Shown one piece after another: positions 45,260 to 56,566 of a stretch of DNA of 64,000 nucleotides. Both the position numbers and the translations under genes were made by a program. The stretch's first letter is position 1, and every line of letters begins with the position of its first letter. The stretch covers positions 100,931-164,930 of the forward strand of contig SNVD02002428.1 in the NCBI GenBank assembly GCA_013180625.2. Direction: 5' to 3'. Origin of the DNA: Boswellia sacra. Its lineage: Eukaryota > Streptophyta > Magnoliopsida > Sapindales > Burseraceae. The notes under the pieces were generated by a model. The model was not told the DNA's origin. It made no database searches and was given only the letters and a program-made list of their open reading frames with translations.

Positions 45260-47102
45260 TGTTGACCCAGGTATGGCAACCCAAGAGGGGGGGTTAATTG
45301 GGTTTTTATTTATCAATACGGAATTAGAAAACTTTTCTTGAAAGATCAAAATTATTTAACTCTTTCTTTGAGAATAAAGGTGAAGAAGATGAAAATAGAA
45401 TGCAATCAAGAGAATAGCAATAAAGAACAATACAAGTGCAAGTAAATGTAAAGAGGATAGGGATAGAGAGAGTGCAAACTCAATTTACGTGGTTCGGCAA
45501 ACCTTGCCTACGTCCACGGGCTCCTAGCTCCACGAGCTAAGCTTTCCACTAAGTTGTAGAAATCTTTACAACTTGCTTGATGAACAGCCTCACCAAGACT
45601 TTTTCCTTCAACCCTTGATAACACCACACCAAGAGTTCTTCTTGATGAACAACCTCACCAAGGCAACTTCCTTCAACTCTTGATAACACCACACCCAGAG
45701 TTCTTCTTGATGAACAACCTCACCAAGGCAACTTCCTTCAACTCTTGATAACACCACACCAAGAGTTCTTCTTGATGAACAACCTCACCAAGGGAACTTT
45801 CTTCAACTCTTGATAACACCACACCAAGAGTTCTTCTTGATGAACAAACTCACCAAGGAAAGAGTTCTCTCAAGGATAACTTTTATCATTTACAAGAAGA
45901 TCTCACTCTCACTACAATATAAGAACAAAGTAAATTTTTACAACAAAAGTACAACTCTCTTCAAAGAGTAGATAAAGAATATAAAAGCTCTCTAGACTTG
46001 ATATTTCTTTTGTTTTTTTTTTTGCTTGATAGATTTTTCTCTTCTTCTTGCTCTTTGTTGCTGAATGCATGGGAGAAGGGCTCTTTTTATAGGCAAATGT
46101 GATGAACTTAATCAAATGAAGACACCAACTACAAATTTTCTGCCCACTATAAAAACCGTAATCTTGTCTGCCATTTTTGTTAATGTTCCGTTTGATATTT
46201 GAAAATCTGCAAAGCAAAAAAGATTTGTACATTTAAATACACGTTCCAACGCATCAAGAATCAAGTCATTTGGATATTTGTAGCTCAAGATATGGCCAAA
46301 AAACCATTTGGTGCTCATGTGACTTGATTTTTCTTCCTTGTGTCAGTCTATCAAATTTAATGATAATTCTGTCAGTATTCTGTTTGAAATTTGAATTTCT
46401 TCAAAACATAAAAGATCTGAATATTTGAATAAGCTTTCAAAAACATTAAGAATCAAGGAATTTGGATATCTCTATCTCAAGATATGGCCAAAAAACCATT
46501 CAGTGCTCATGTGAGTTGATTTTTCTTCCTTGTGTCAGTCCACCAAATTTCATGTCAATTATGTCAGTCTTCCATTTGAAATTTGAATTTGTTCAAAACA
46601 TATGAAATGTGCCTCATTAAGTCAGCTTTCCAATTCCATAATAATCAAGTGATTTGGATATTTTTAGCTCAAGATATGTCCAAAAGAGTATTCGGTGCTC
46701 ATGTCAGCTGCTTCTGTTTGTCTTTCAACTTGCATGATGATTTGGACGACCTTACACTTGAAATTTGAATTTCTTTAAAACATATAAAATGTTATAAATT
46801 AAGTAAGCTTTCCAAAGGCTCAAGAATCACATCATTTGGACATTTGTAGAGAAATATATGACCAATTGATTGAACATTGCTCATATGTCACATTCCTTAA
46901 ATCAAACCTTGTTCTTAAACTTTGGTGCCTTTAACATATAGTCGTCTCCTTAGCTTCAACACTTCATTTTAATAAGCCTTTTCTTGTTTTTACAATTATT
47001 TCAATGATATTGCTCTTGCACATAAATAAACATGTTAGTAAATCTCAATGAATCAATGTGTATTGTTATCATCAAAATTATCATGTAGCCTTAGGGCTAA
47101 CA
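45260..47102 (-). repeat. 3' LTR of SIRE element (first copy)
   Basis: TGTTGACCCAGG...GGGCTAACA, 1843 bp, with the 65-bp tandem repeat at 45578-45870 (units at 45578, 45643, 45708, 45773, 45838). Confidence 0.93.
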
Positions 47103-47305
47103 ATCTCCCCCTTTTCGATGATGACAAACCATTGATTGCTTTTAAATAATATCTAAAATCAAGAATGAAAATAAAATCAAGAATAGACAAAAAAATGGCA
47201 CTTGTTATGAATATAAGCAATCAAACTATTTCTCCCCCTTTTGTTATCATCAAAAAGATGTAATCAAATTAACTACTCCCCTTAAATATATTCTCCCCCT
47301 TAACA
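47103..47305 (-). promoter_or_regulatory. Repeated polypurine tracts of SIRE element
   Basis: On the minus strand AAAAGGGGGAGAT touches the LTR. Two more tracts of the same kind, AAAAGGGGGAGAAA at about 47230 and AAGGGGGAGAAT at about 47290, lie further inside. The two AAAAGGGGGAGA tracts are both preceded by GATGAT/GATGATAAC-like text. The innermost functional primer site is ambiguous. Confidence 0.8.
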
Positions 47306-47407
47306 TATGCTACCATTCAAAGATTATCATATTAAATGCAAAATTAAGATATATCCAACATGCCTAATTCTCTTTTAATTATGCAAAATCTATCTTAACT
47401 AAGGGGT

Positions 47408-47677
47408 TTAGTCATATTTGGGTCTAGGGACTAATTCCCAAACTTGATTTCTCTCAAATTGATTCAATTGTTCTTGCATAGCCAAAATCCAACTTTCGTC
47501 ATTTTTGGCTTCTTTAAAAGACTTTGGTTCAAAGTGAGAGACATATGCAAAATGATTACAAAAGTTCCTAAAAGAAGATCTATTTCTCATACCTTGTGAT
47601 GGTTCACCAATAATGAGATCTTTTAGGGTGAGCTTTTGCATACCTCCATTCCTTTGGTAATTCTTGGGAAGAATCAT
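47408..47677 (-). pseudogene. SIRE linker and first codons of reverse transcriptase
   Basis: AKNDESWILAMQEQLNQFER and NQVWELVPRPK are the opening motif of Copia RT. The frame ends within a few codons, and no LDVKTAF or YVDD motif follows, so the catalytic RT and RNase H are absent. Confidence 0.88.
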
Positions 47678-47779
47678 TTACTTCCACAAGCTTTTCTTAT
47701 TGAAGTTGTAATTCATCTTGGCTCGTTTCATCAAGCCTTGATTCCTTGATTTGCTTTTCTACCTCAACAATATCATCAT

Positions 47780-48645
47780 CTAAATTCTTTGAAGAAATAA
47801 CATTAGTTTCATCAAATTCAACATGCATAGATTCTTCAATAGTAAGGTCTTTTTGTTAAAAACTCTATATGCTTTACTATGGTTGGAGTAGCCAACAAAA
47901 ATTCCAACATCGGCTTTTGCATCAATATTTTCAAGGTTATCCTTGGTGTTTAAAATAAAACATTTACATCCAAAAACTTTAAAAAATCCAATGTTGGGTT
48001 TTCTTCCTTTCCAAAATTCATAAGGAGTTTTCTTTATTAAAGCTCTAACATGGACTCTATTGATTATAAAGCATGCGGTATTAACGGCTTCGGCCAAAAA
48101 ATATTTTGGCAAATTATTTTCAAGTAACATGGTCCTAGCCATTTCTTGGATAGTCCTATTTTTCCTTTCAACAACACTATTTTGTTGTGGAGTTCTAGGT
48201 GAGAAAAAATTATGCTCAAAGCCATTTTCATCACAAATATTTTCAAAAGCAACATTGTCTACTTCACCACCATGATCACTCCTAATAGACACAATAGAAT
48301 ATCCTTTTTGATTTTGGACTCTTTTTGTAAATTTTGAAAAAGCTTGTATGGCCTCATTTTTAGTTTTCAAGAATAATACCCAAGTTAATCTTGAATAATC
48401 ATCCACAATAACAAAACATAATACTTTCCACCAAGGCTTTGAGTTCTTGATGGTCCAAATAAATCCAAATGAAGTAATTGTAGAAGTTTATTTGTTGAAA
48501 TAAATTTCTTTTGTTTAAAAGAAGTTCTCACTTGTTTTCCAAATTGACAAGCATCACAAATCTTATTCTTTTCAAATTTTCTTTTTGGAAAACCATCAAC
48601 TAAATCATTTTTTAAAATTTTTTGAAATTTTGTCCATGGTAGCAT
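47780..48645 (-). pseudogene. SIRE integrase
   Basis: Zinc region with CDACQFGKQVRTSFK, then a core with MDDYSRLTWVLFLKTKNEA, IRSDHGGEVDN and NSVVERKNRTIQEMARTML, i.e. all three catalytic acids (D, D, E), and the C-terminal VFGCKCFILNTKDN and DVGIFVGYSNHSKAY. Two frameshifts (near 48400 and 47800). Otherwise the best SIRE integrase here. Confidence 0.92.
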
Positions 48646-49041
48646 GACCTAATCTTCTATGCCATAACCAATCATCATGATTAACAATGAAACAATTTTT
48701 CACATGATCATCAATATCAATATCAATTGTATAAATATTACCACATCTATTACCAACAAATAATGTCTTATTGTTACTAACATCCTTAATCACACATCTA
48801 TTAGGCTCAAAAGCAACAAAATATTCCTTATCAAACAATTGACTAATGCTAATCAAATCATGTTTCAAACCATTACCAAGGAAAACATTTTCAATAATAG
48901 GTGAAGAAGGGTTACCAATATCACCATGTCCGATTACCCTTCCTTTGGCATTATCACCGAAGGTCACATATCCTCCTTTCTTAACGAATAATCTTGAGAA
49001 CTTGGAGGCATCTCCGGTCATATGCCTTGAGCATCCACTAT
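48640..49041 (-). pseudogene. SIRE protease
   Basis: The minus strand reads WYLDSGCSRHMTG (active site DSG intact) and continues KKGGYVTFGDNAKGRVIGHG and LISISQLFDKEYFVAFE up to the gag-pre-integrase motif WLWHRRLGHATMDKIS. Confidence 0.9.
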
Positions 49042-50444
49042 CTAAGTACCACTTGTGTTTGATACTCCTTTGTTTCTACAATCAACATTTAAAGAGAGAC
49101 TTTTTGGTACCCAAATGTTCTTGGGTCCTTGGGGGTTAGTTATGGTACTTTTTGGAACCCATATTTGTTTCAAATTAGGATTTTTCCTAATATAGCAAGA
49201 ATACACTTTGTGTCTTTTACTTCCACAATAAGTACATGAATGATTAGGATTATTCCTAGAAGATGCATGAACAAAATAGTTTTTAAAATACTTTTGATTT
49301 TTATGAGTTTTATATCCTATCCCTCTTTTATCAAAAACCCACCTTTGGTTTTGTAACATAGAGTTCAAATTTTTTGTGCTTTTTGTAAAACTATCAACAA
49401 TATTTCTTAAGTCATTATTTTTCTTTTTCAAAATATCATTTTGTTTCTCCAATTTATCAAAATCCTTTTGTTTTAAAATGTCATTTTCAGTTTTTAATAA
49501 ATGTATTTGACTTTCCAAACTTTCAAAATCTTTTTGCCTTAAAATTTCATTTTCATTTTCTAAAGCTTCATTTGTTTCCAACAACTCTTCTAATTGTGTT
49601 AACATGATTTTTGACTTCTTTCTGAAAGCATTGATTTTTGAATTTTGTTTATCAACTTACACATGTAAATTTTGGAATGCTTCAAGTAATTTATCATATG
49701 AAAGATTAGGATCATGGTTTAGAATACTTATCTCATTTTCTCTTAAAGCCATGAAGCACATGTTTGTCACATCGCAATCTTTTTCTTCATTCTCCTTCAA
49801 GATGATTTCATGAGTAATGAGAGAACCCATAAGTTCTTCTAATGGTAGTTTGGTGAGGTCCTTTGCTTCTTGAATTGCCGTCACCTTTGGCTCCCAAGAT
49901 TTTGGTAGACACCTAAGAATCTTTCTTACCATTTCAACATTAGAATAAGATTGACCAAGAGATTTCAAACCATTGACAATATCCGTAAATCTAGTAAACA
50001 TTTCAGAAATTGATTCATCCGTTTTTCATCTTAAAAAGCTCATAACTATGAACTAGCATACTATTTTTAGATTCTTTAACTTGACTAGTTCCTTTACCTG
50101 AGTAACTTCAAGTGTGTGCCATATTTTTTGGCTGTCGAACAGTAATATTCTATTAAACTCATTTCTACTAGACACAATATAACACATCATAGCTTTACAT
50201 TCCAACTCATTTCCTTTTTATCATCTTCACTAAACTCTTTAGGTTCTTTAAGCATGCTTTCTCCATTTTCAATTTTGCTAAGAACAAAAGGTCTTTCCAA
50301 AACAATAGATCATAAATGATAATCAAAAGATTTCAAAAAATACTCATTCTAGTTTTCCAATAAGAGTAATCACTTACATTAAAAAAATGGAGGTCTAAAG
50401 ATAGAAAGCCCCTCAACATATGAAGTTGGATTAAAAGTTGTCAT
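49042..50444 (-). pseudogene. SIRE gag
   Basis: Start at 50444 by comparison with the second SIRE copy. A degenerate N-terminal part with stops, then FTRFTDIVNGLKSLGQSYSN and KLPLEELMGSLITHEIILKE (49657-50001). A long coiled-coil stretch rich in Lys, Glu, Asn and Leu (49042-49605) follows, and a CCHC zinc knuckle CTYCGSKRHKVYSC. The extended coiled coil in gag fits SIRE/Maximus. Confidence 0.88.
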
Positions 50445-50484
50445 AGCTCAAAATCGGTTAAGATTTAAAAAATTGAGCACCCTT

Positions 50485-50496
50485 GCTCTGATACCA
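50485..50496 (-). promoter_or_regulatory. Primer binding site, initiator tRNA-Met (SIRE)
   Basis: The minus strand reads TGGTATCAGAGC, a perfect complement of the initiator tRNA-Met 3' end, two bases from the 5' LTR. Confidence 0.93.
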
Positions 50497-50498
50497 CT

Positions 50499-52380
50499 TG
50501 TTGACCCAGGTATGGAAACCCAAGAGGGGGGGTGAATTGGGTTTTTATTTATCAAAATGGATTTAGAAAACTTTTATTGAAAGATCAAAATTAGTTCACT
50601 CTTTCTTTGAGAATAAAGGTGAAGAAGATGAAATTAGAATTTATCAAAGATGCAATCAAAAGAATAATAATAATGAACAATCACAAGTGCCAGTAAATGT
50701 AAAGAGGAAAGGGATAGAGAGAGTGCAAACTCAATTACGTGGTTCGGCAAAACGCTTGGGCCTAACGTCCACGGGCTCCGAGCTCCACGACTAAGCTTTC
50801 CACTAAGTTGTAAAATCTTTTACAACTTGGCTTGATGAACAACCTCACCAAGACCTTTTTCTTTCAACTCTTATAACACCACACAAGAGTTCTTCTTGCT
50901 GAACACCCTCACCGAGCAACTTCCTTTCAACCCTTGATACACCACACAAGCGTTCTTCTTGATGAACAACCTCACCAAGGCAACTTCTTTCAACTCTTGA
51001 TAACACCACACCAAGCGTTCTTCTTGATGAACAACCTCACCAAGGCAACTTCCTTCAACTCTTGATAACACACAACAAGAGTTCTTCTTGATGAATAACC
51101 TCATCAAGGAAACTTTCTTCAACTCTTGATAACACACAACAAGAGTTCTCTCAAGGATACCTATTATCCTTTACAAGAATATCTCACTCTCACCACAATA
51201 CAAGAACAAGGATAATTTTTACAACAAAGTACAACCTCTTCAAAGAGTAGATAAAGAATATAAAAGCTCTCTAGACTTGATATTTCTTTTGTTTTTTTTT
51301 TGCTTGATAGATTCTTCTCTTCTTCTTGCTCTTTGTTGCTGAATGCATGGGAGAAGGGCTCCTTTTATAGGCAAATGGGATGAACTTAATCGAATGAAGA
51401 CACCAACTACAAATTTTCTGCCCACCATAAAAACCGTAATGTTGTCTGCCATTTTTATTAATGTTCTGTTTGAAATTTGAAAATCTGCAAAACAAAAAAG
51501 ATCTGTACATTTAAATACACGTTCCAACGCATCAAGAATCAAGTCATTTAGATATTTATAGCTCAAGATATGGCCAAAACACCATTCGGTGCTCATGTGA
51601 CTTGATTTTTCTTCCTTGTGTCAGTCCACCGAATTGAATGATAATTCTGTCAACATTTCGTTTGAAATTTGAATTTATTCAAAACATAAAAGATCTGCAT
51701 ATTTGAATAAGCTTTCCAAAACATTAATAATCAAGGAATTTGGATATCTCTATCTCAAGATATGGTCAAAAAACCATTCGGTGCTCATGTGAGTTGATTT
51801 TTCTTTCTTGTGTCAGTCCACCAAATTGCATGTCAATTATGTCAGTCTTCCATTTGAAATTTGAATTTATTAAAAACATATGAAATGTGCCTCATTAAGT
51901 CAGCTTTCCAATGCCATAATAATCAAGTGATTTGGATATTTTTAGCGCAAGATATGTCCAAAAGAGTATTTGGTGCTCATGTCAGCTGCTTCTGTTTGTC
52001 TTTCAACTTGCATGATGATTTGGACAACCTTACACTTGAAATTTGAATTTCTTTAAAACATATAAAATGTTATAAATTAAATAAGCTTTCCAAAGGCTCA
52101 AGAATTATGTCATTTAGAAATTTGTAGAGAAATATATGACCAATTGATTGAACATTGCTCATGTGTCACATTCCTTAAACCAAACCTTGTTCTTAAACTT
52201 TGGTGCCTTTAACATATAGTCTTCTCCTTAGCTTCAACACTTCATTTTAATAAGCCTTTTCTTGTTTTTACAATTATTTCAATGATATTACTCTTGCACA
52301 TAAATAAACATGTTAGTAAATCTCGATGAATCAATGTGTATTGTTATAATCAAAATTATCATGTAGCCTTAGGGCTAACA
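50499..52380 (-). repeat. 5' LTR of SIRE element (first copy)
   Basis: 1882 bp. The tandem array here (50833-51150) is rougher than in the other LTRs, with many single-base gains and losses around 50740-51150, more than elsewhere in the same LTR. That could be low-quality sequence as well as decay. Confidence 0.92.
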
Positions 52381-53475
52381 GGTAAGCCCTACACAAGTAG
52401 TACCTAAAAAATCTGGCATTACAGTTGTTAAAAATGAAAAGGGAGAATCATTACCAACTCGTGTCTCGTCTTGTTGGAGGATGTGCATTGATTATAGAAA
52501 ACTAAATGCTGTCACTAGAAAAGACCATTTTCCCTTACCTTTCCTTGACCAAATTCTTGAAAGAGTAGCAGGACACCCCTACTACTGCTTTCTTGTTGGA
52601 TACTCAGGCTATTATCAAATTCCCATTGCATTCGAAGACCAAGAAAAAACCACATTCATGTGACCCTTCGGCACTTTTGCATTTAGGAGAATACCTTTTG
52701 GACTTTGTAATGCTCCAGCTACTTTTCAAAGATGCATGCTAAGCATTTTTAGTGACATGGTCGAGCATTGTTTAGAAGTTTTCATGGATGATTTAACTGT
52801 CTTTGGAAACTCTTTTGATAATTGTCTTGAAAACTTAGAAAAAGTCTAAAAAGGTGTGAAGAAAAAGGTCTTATTTTAAATTGGGAAAAATGTCATTATA
52901 TGGTCACTTCGGGAATTGTCTTAGGTCATGTGGTGTCTTCTAAGGGAATTGAAGTGGACAAAGCAAAAAGGGAATTAATTTCCCATTTGCCTCAACCAAA
53001 AACAGTCAAAGAGGTTCGTTCATTCTTAGGGCATGCTGGATTTTATAGGAGGTTCATAAGAAATTTCAGTGCTATATCTAAACCTCTTTATAACCTCTTA
53101 ATAAAAGATACTTCCTTTGAATGGACTCAAGAATGTCAAAATGCCTTTGATACACTAATTGGACTTTTAACAATTGCTCCAATTATGCAATCTCCTGATT
53201 GGTCCTTGCCTTTTGAATTGATGTGTGATGCAAGTGACTATGCCGTTGGTGCTGTCATAGGACAAAGAAAAGAAGGTAAGCCTTATGTCATATACTATGC
53301 AAGTAAGGCTTTAAATGATGCGTAAATGAATTACACAACAACTGAAAAAGAACTACTTGCAGTAGTATTTGCATTGGACAAATTTCGTTCTTATTTAATT
53401 GGTTCTCCCACAATTGTTTACACTGAACATGCAGCTGTAAGATATTTAATGTCTAAATAGGATGCAAAACCTAGA
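52381..53475 (+). pseudogene. Athila element 3 RT (right of SIRE insertion) and RNase H
   Basis: MCIDYRKLNAVTRKDHFPLP (52481-52663), then after a stop in the CPFGTFAF box (TGA at about 52663) RIPFGLCNAPATFQRCM and VFMDDLTVFGNSF. RNase H shows CDASDYAVGAVIGQRKEG (52900-53325) and [20 protein letters not shown] has become YTEH (second catalytic Asp to Glu). Stops at about 53323 and 53458. Confidence 0.9.
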
Positions 53476-54936
53476 TTGGTACGGTGGATCTTATTGCTCC
53501 AAGAATTCAACATCACAATAAAGGATAAGAAAGGAGCCGAAAATGTCGTTGCTGATCATCTTTCAAGACTAACGGCAGAGACATTAATTGAAACTTCACC
53601 TATCAATGATTCTTTTCCTGATGAATTTTTATTTTCCGTTGCTACTGTACATTGGTTTGCTAACATTGTAAATTTTCTTGCGACAGGGAAAATGCCACCT
53701 CATTAGAATGCTCAAGACAAAAGAAAATTTTTAACCGAGGTGAAAAATTTTTACTGGGATGATCCGTATCTTTTCAAATATTGTCTAGACCAAATAATAA
53801 GAAGATGCATACCCGACAATGAGGTAAGTAGTGTCATTAACTTTTGCCATTCCGAAGAATGTGGAGGACATTTTTCATCTAGAAAAACAGCTGCTAAAAT
53901 CTTGCAATGTGGATTTTATTGGCCCACCTTATTTAAAGATGCACATGCGTTTTGTAAAACGTGTGAAAATTGTCAAAAATTGGGATCCATTTCAAAAAGA
54001 AACATGATGCCTTTGAATCCCATTCTTGTTGTTGAAATCTTTGACTGTTGGGGTATTGATTTTATGGGACCCTTTCCACCGTCATTCGGCTTTGTGTACA
54101 TCCTTGTTGCAGTAGACTATGTTTCAAAATGGGTCGAGGCAATTCCATATCGAAACAGTGACCACAAAACAGTTGTCAAATTCTTGAAAGAGAATATCTT
54201 GAGTAGATTTGGAATTCATCGAGCCATTATTAGTGATGGGGGTACATATTTTTGTAACAAACCATTTGAAACTTTAATGAAAAAATATGGAATAACCCAT
54301 AAAATTTCTACACCTTAACACCCACAAACAAGTGGACAAGTGGAACTTGCTAATAGGGAGATAAAACAGATTTTAGAAAAAACGGTTAACCCAAATCACA
54401 AAGATTGGTCCTTAAGATTTAATGATGCACTTTGGGCTTACTGAACTGCTTTCAAAACATCATTAGGAATGTCTCCTTATAGATTAGTTTATGGAAAACC
54501 TTGTCACTTGCCTGTGGAAATTGAGCATAAAGCTTATTGGGCCATTAAAACATTCAACACAAATTTGAATGATGCTTACAAGTTACATAAACTCCAACTG
54601 AGTGAACTTGAAGAAATCAGTAATGAGGCTTATGAAAATTCTAAAATCTACAAAGAAAAAATGAAGGTTTTTCATGACAAATCCATTATTAGAAAATCTT
54701 TTGAACTTTCACAAAAAGTTCTTTTGTATGATTCAAGATTCCATTTGTTTCCTGGTAAACTTCGGTCTCGTTGGACTGGGCCTTTCATTGTTGAAAATGT
54801 TTTCCCTCATGGAGCAGTTGAAATTGAGAACCCAAAGAATGGTAATGTGTTTAAAGTTAATGGACAACGGTTAAATCCATTCTTTGAAAATTTTGACCAA
54901 AACGAAGAGTCCATTGCTTTAATCGATCCTTTTTAA
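53476..54936 (+). pseudogene. Athila element 3 integrase
   Basis: [20 protein letters not shown] then ADHLSRL, the zinc region [20 protein letters not shown] and [12 protein letters not shown], core [18 protein letters not shown] and [11 protein letters not shown], and C-terminus [20 protein letters not shown] ... [10 protein letters not shown]. In-frame stops at about 53704, 54316 and 54442. All three catalytic acids are still encoded. Confidence 0.92.
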
Positions 54937-55053
54937 GGATTGATTTTTCCCAGTCAAGTGGCGGATACGGTACTCTGTGACTTTTAAAGTCGGTTTTTCA
55001 GTTCCCTAAAAACTGTTGCTAGCCTTGCATCCATTTTCTTTTCTTTTTCTCGC

Positions 55054-55602
55054 ATGGACACATTCTCTCAAATCTTGCACAAACATTTTCCCTCTATTCC
55101 TCCAATGATTTGCTCAAATATTTACAAAGTCTCGTGCAGAAAGGACTAAGTATGTTGCTGTGTAAGGGTTGCCTGTCGAATCAGATTGTTTAATTTGAAG
55201 CCAAGGTTCGATTTTCTTATGAATTTTCAGATAATCTTGTGTCTCACATGCCAGGCTGGAAAAAGCTCTTACCGCCAACAGCGAAGAGGCGAAAGGTTTA
55301 CAAGTTTTTCCCCGATGTGCAAGATGGACTTGTAACAGCTTGCCCGCCTCCTTGGGCTATCTGTCTAACAATCGAGAGGAAAACTACAGTTCATCAAGAA
55401 TGGAATGAGTAAGGAGTCTTTGGATGATATCCGAATGACTCTTGAGACACATTCTTGTGGACTTGTGCAACGTGAAATTTTTAATTTGTGGACACAATTC
55501 CGAGATGAGAAGGAACACTATAGTCTTGGGAATCCGACTCAAAACGACCCTGTTTGCCAGTTTATAAGAAAACTGGATAGGAAGCATATCCCCAACTCAT
55601 AG
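55054..55602 (+). pseudogene. Remnant of basic Cys-rich ORF (element 3)
   Basis: Aligned with the intact ORF of element 2 along its length. It has the same start (ATGGAC), 118 bp after integrase, and the same end (NS-stop). Frameshifts after about 20 codons and stops in the basic/cysteine region destroy the first two thirds. The last 65 codons (55405-55602) are open and very similar (SLDDIRMTLETHSCGLVQRE, IFNLWTQFRDE). Confidence 0.75.
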
Positions 55603-55860
55603 AAGGTGTTTAGCCATTTCTGGCGTAAAACTAGAGGAAAATGTGAGCCCACAGTCACAACTACACGTGTACATAGGCAGAGTGCCATCATTTTTTGAAT
55701 TTACTACCTCATAGCTGTCCTGTTTTGAATTTGTATCTTTTGTTTGATTATTGGTGTCTTAATTTCACCATCTTGTGTTTTTATGCATATGTCAACTTTG
55801 GTTCAACAAACACCCCGGCTACCTAGATAGATATCATCATTAGCCGACTTTTTGCACTCC

Positions 55861-55867
55861 ATAAATA
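55861..55867 (+). promoter_or_regulatory. TATA-like box before LOG-like gene (element 3)
   Basis: CCATAAATACCACATG about 50 bases before the ATG, conserved with element 2. Confidence 0.4.
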
Positions 55868-55915
55868 CCACATGTCTTGTTCTCTCTTCACACATAGTTA
55901 AAGAGTTGCATAGAT

Positions 55916-56566
55916 ATGGAGGGAACTTCACAACGTCGAATCCAAAGGATATATGTATTCTACGGATCTCGACCGGGTAAAAGTGAGGAGTTTGTAGAAG
56001 TAGCAAACTATCTTGGTAGGCTACTGGCTGAAAGAAAGATTCATGTGGTTTATGAGGGAGGTAGCCTCGGGTTAATGGGTTGTGTGTCAACAGCTGCACA
56101 TGTAGGAGGTAGTCAAGTTTTAGGAGTTATTCCTAAAGCTTTGGCCATAGAAAGCATCGTTGGAAAAATGGTTGGGACGGAGTTACAGGTCTTCTCTATG
56201 CATGAACGCATGACACATATGCTACTCAATTCAGATGCCTTTATTGCTTTACCAGGTGGCTTTGGCACTCTTGAAGAAATTTTTCAAATTGCCTCTTAGG
56301 CCCAACTGAATCTCCATCAAAAACCCATAGGTTTGTTGAATGTTAAAAATTTCTTTGGTCCTTTGATAAGTTTTGTTGATGCAGCTGCAGAACAAAATTT
56401 TATCTCTCATTCAGCGAGAAAGATCCTTGTTTCTGCCACTTCTGCTGGTGAGTTACTTGACAAATTACAAGAATTTGAGTATGAACCTGACCCAGCTAGT
56501 ACTCAAATTAATTGGGCAGGAGGGCAAAACAAAAAGTGCAAATTGGATCTGAATCTCCGTTTGTAA
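55916..56566 (+). pseudogene. LOG-like gene of element 3, one in-frame stop
   Basis: 216 codons, no indel relative to the element 2 copy. The only interruption is a TAG at 56297-56299, codon 128, where element 2 has TGG (WAQLN). The hallmark PGGFGTLEE is intact here, but YGGGS has become YEGGS (Gly47 to Glu). About 26 codons differ in amino acid and roughly ten differ silently between the two copies. The tail reads LDLNLRL. It sits in sense orientation after the Cys-rich ORF remnant and 1.3 kb before the 3' LTR. Confidence 0.9.

Larger units (their letters stand above)
45260..52380 (-). mobile_element. Copia SIRE/Maximus-like element, RT and RNase H deleted
   Basis: Two long LTRs (45260-47102 and 50499-52380) enclose only 3.4 kb with gag, protease, integrase and the first codons of RT, in minus orientation. 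Perfect TSDs GGTAA (45255-45259; 52381-52385) lie in the RT of Athila element 3. Full SIRE elements are much longer and carry RT, RNase H and often an env-like gene. Here that whole 3' part is missing, so this is a deletion derivative. Confidence 0.93.

Noticed and set aside
48846..49139. Plus-strand frames across the SIRE gag-protease
   Set aside because: Shadows of the minus-strand coding sequence.
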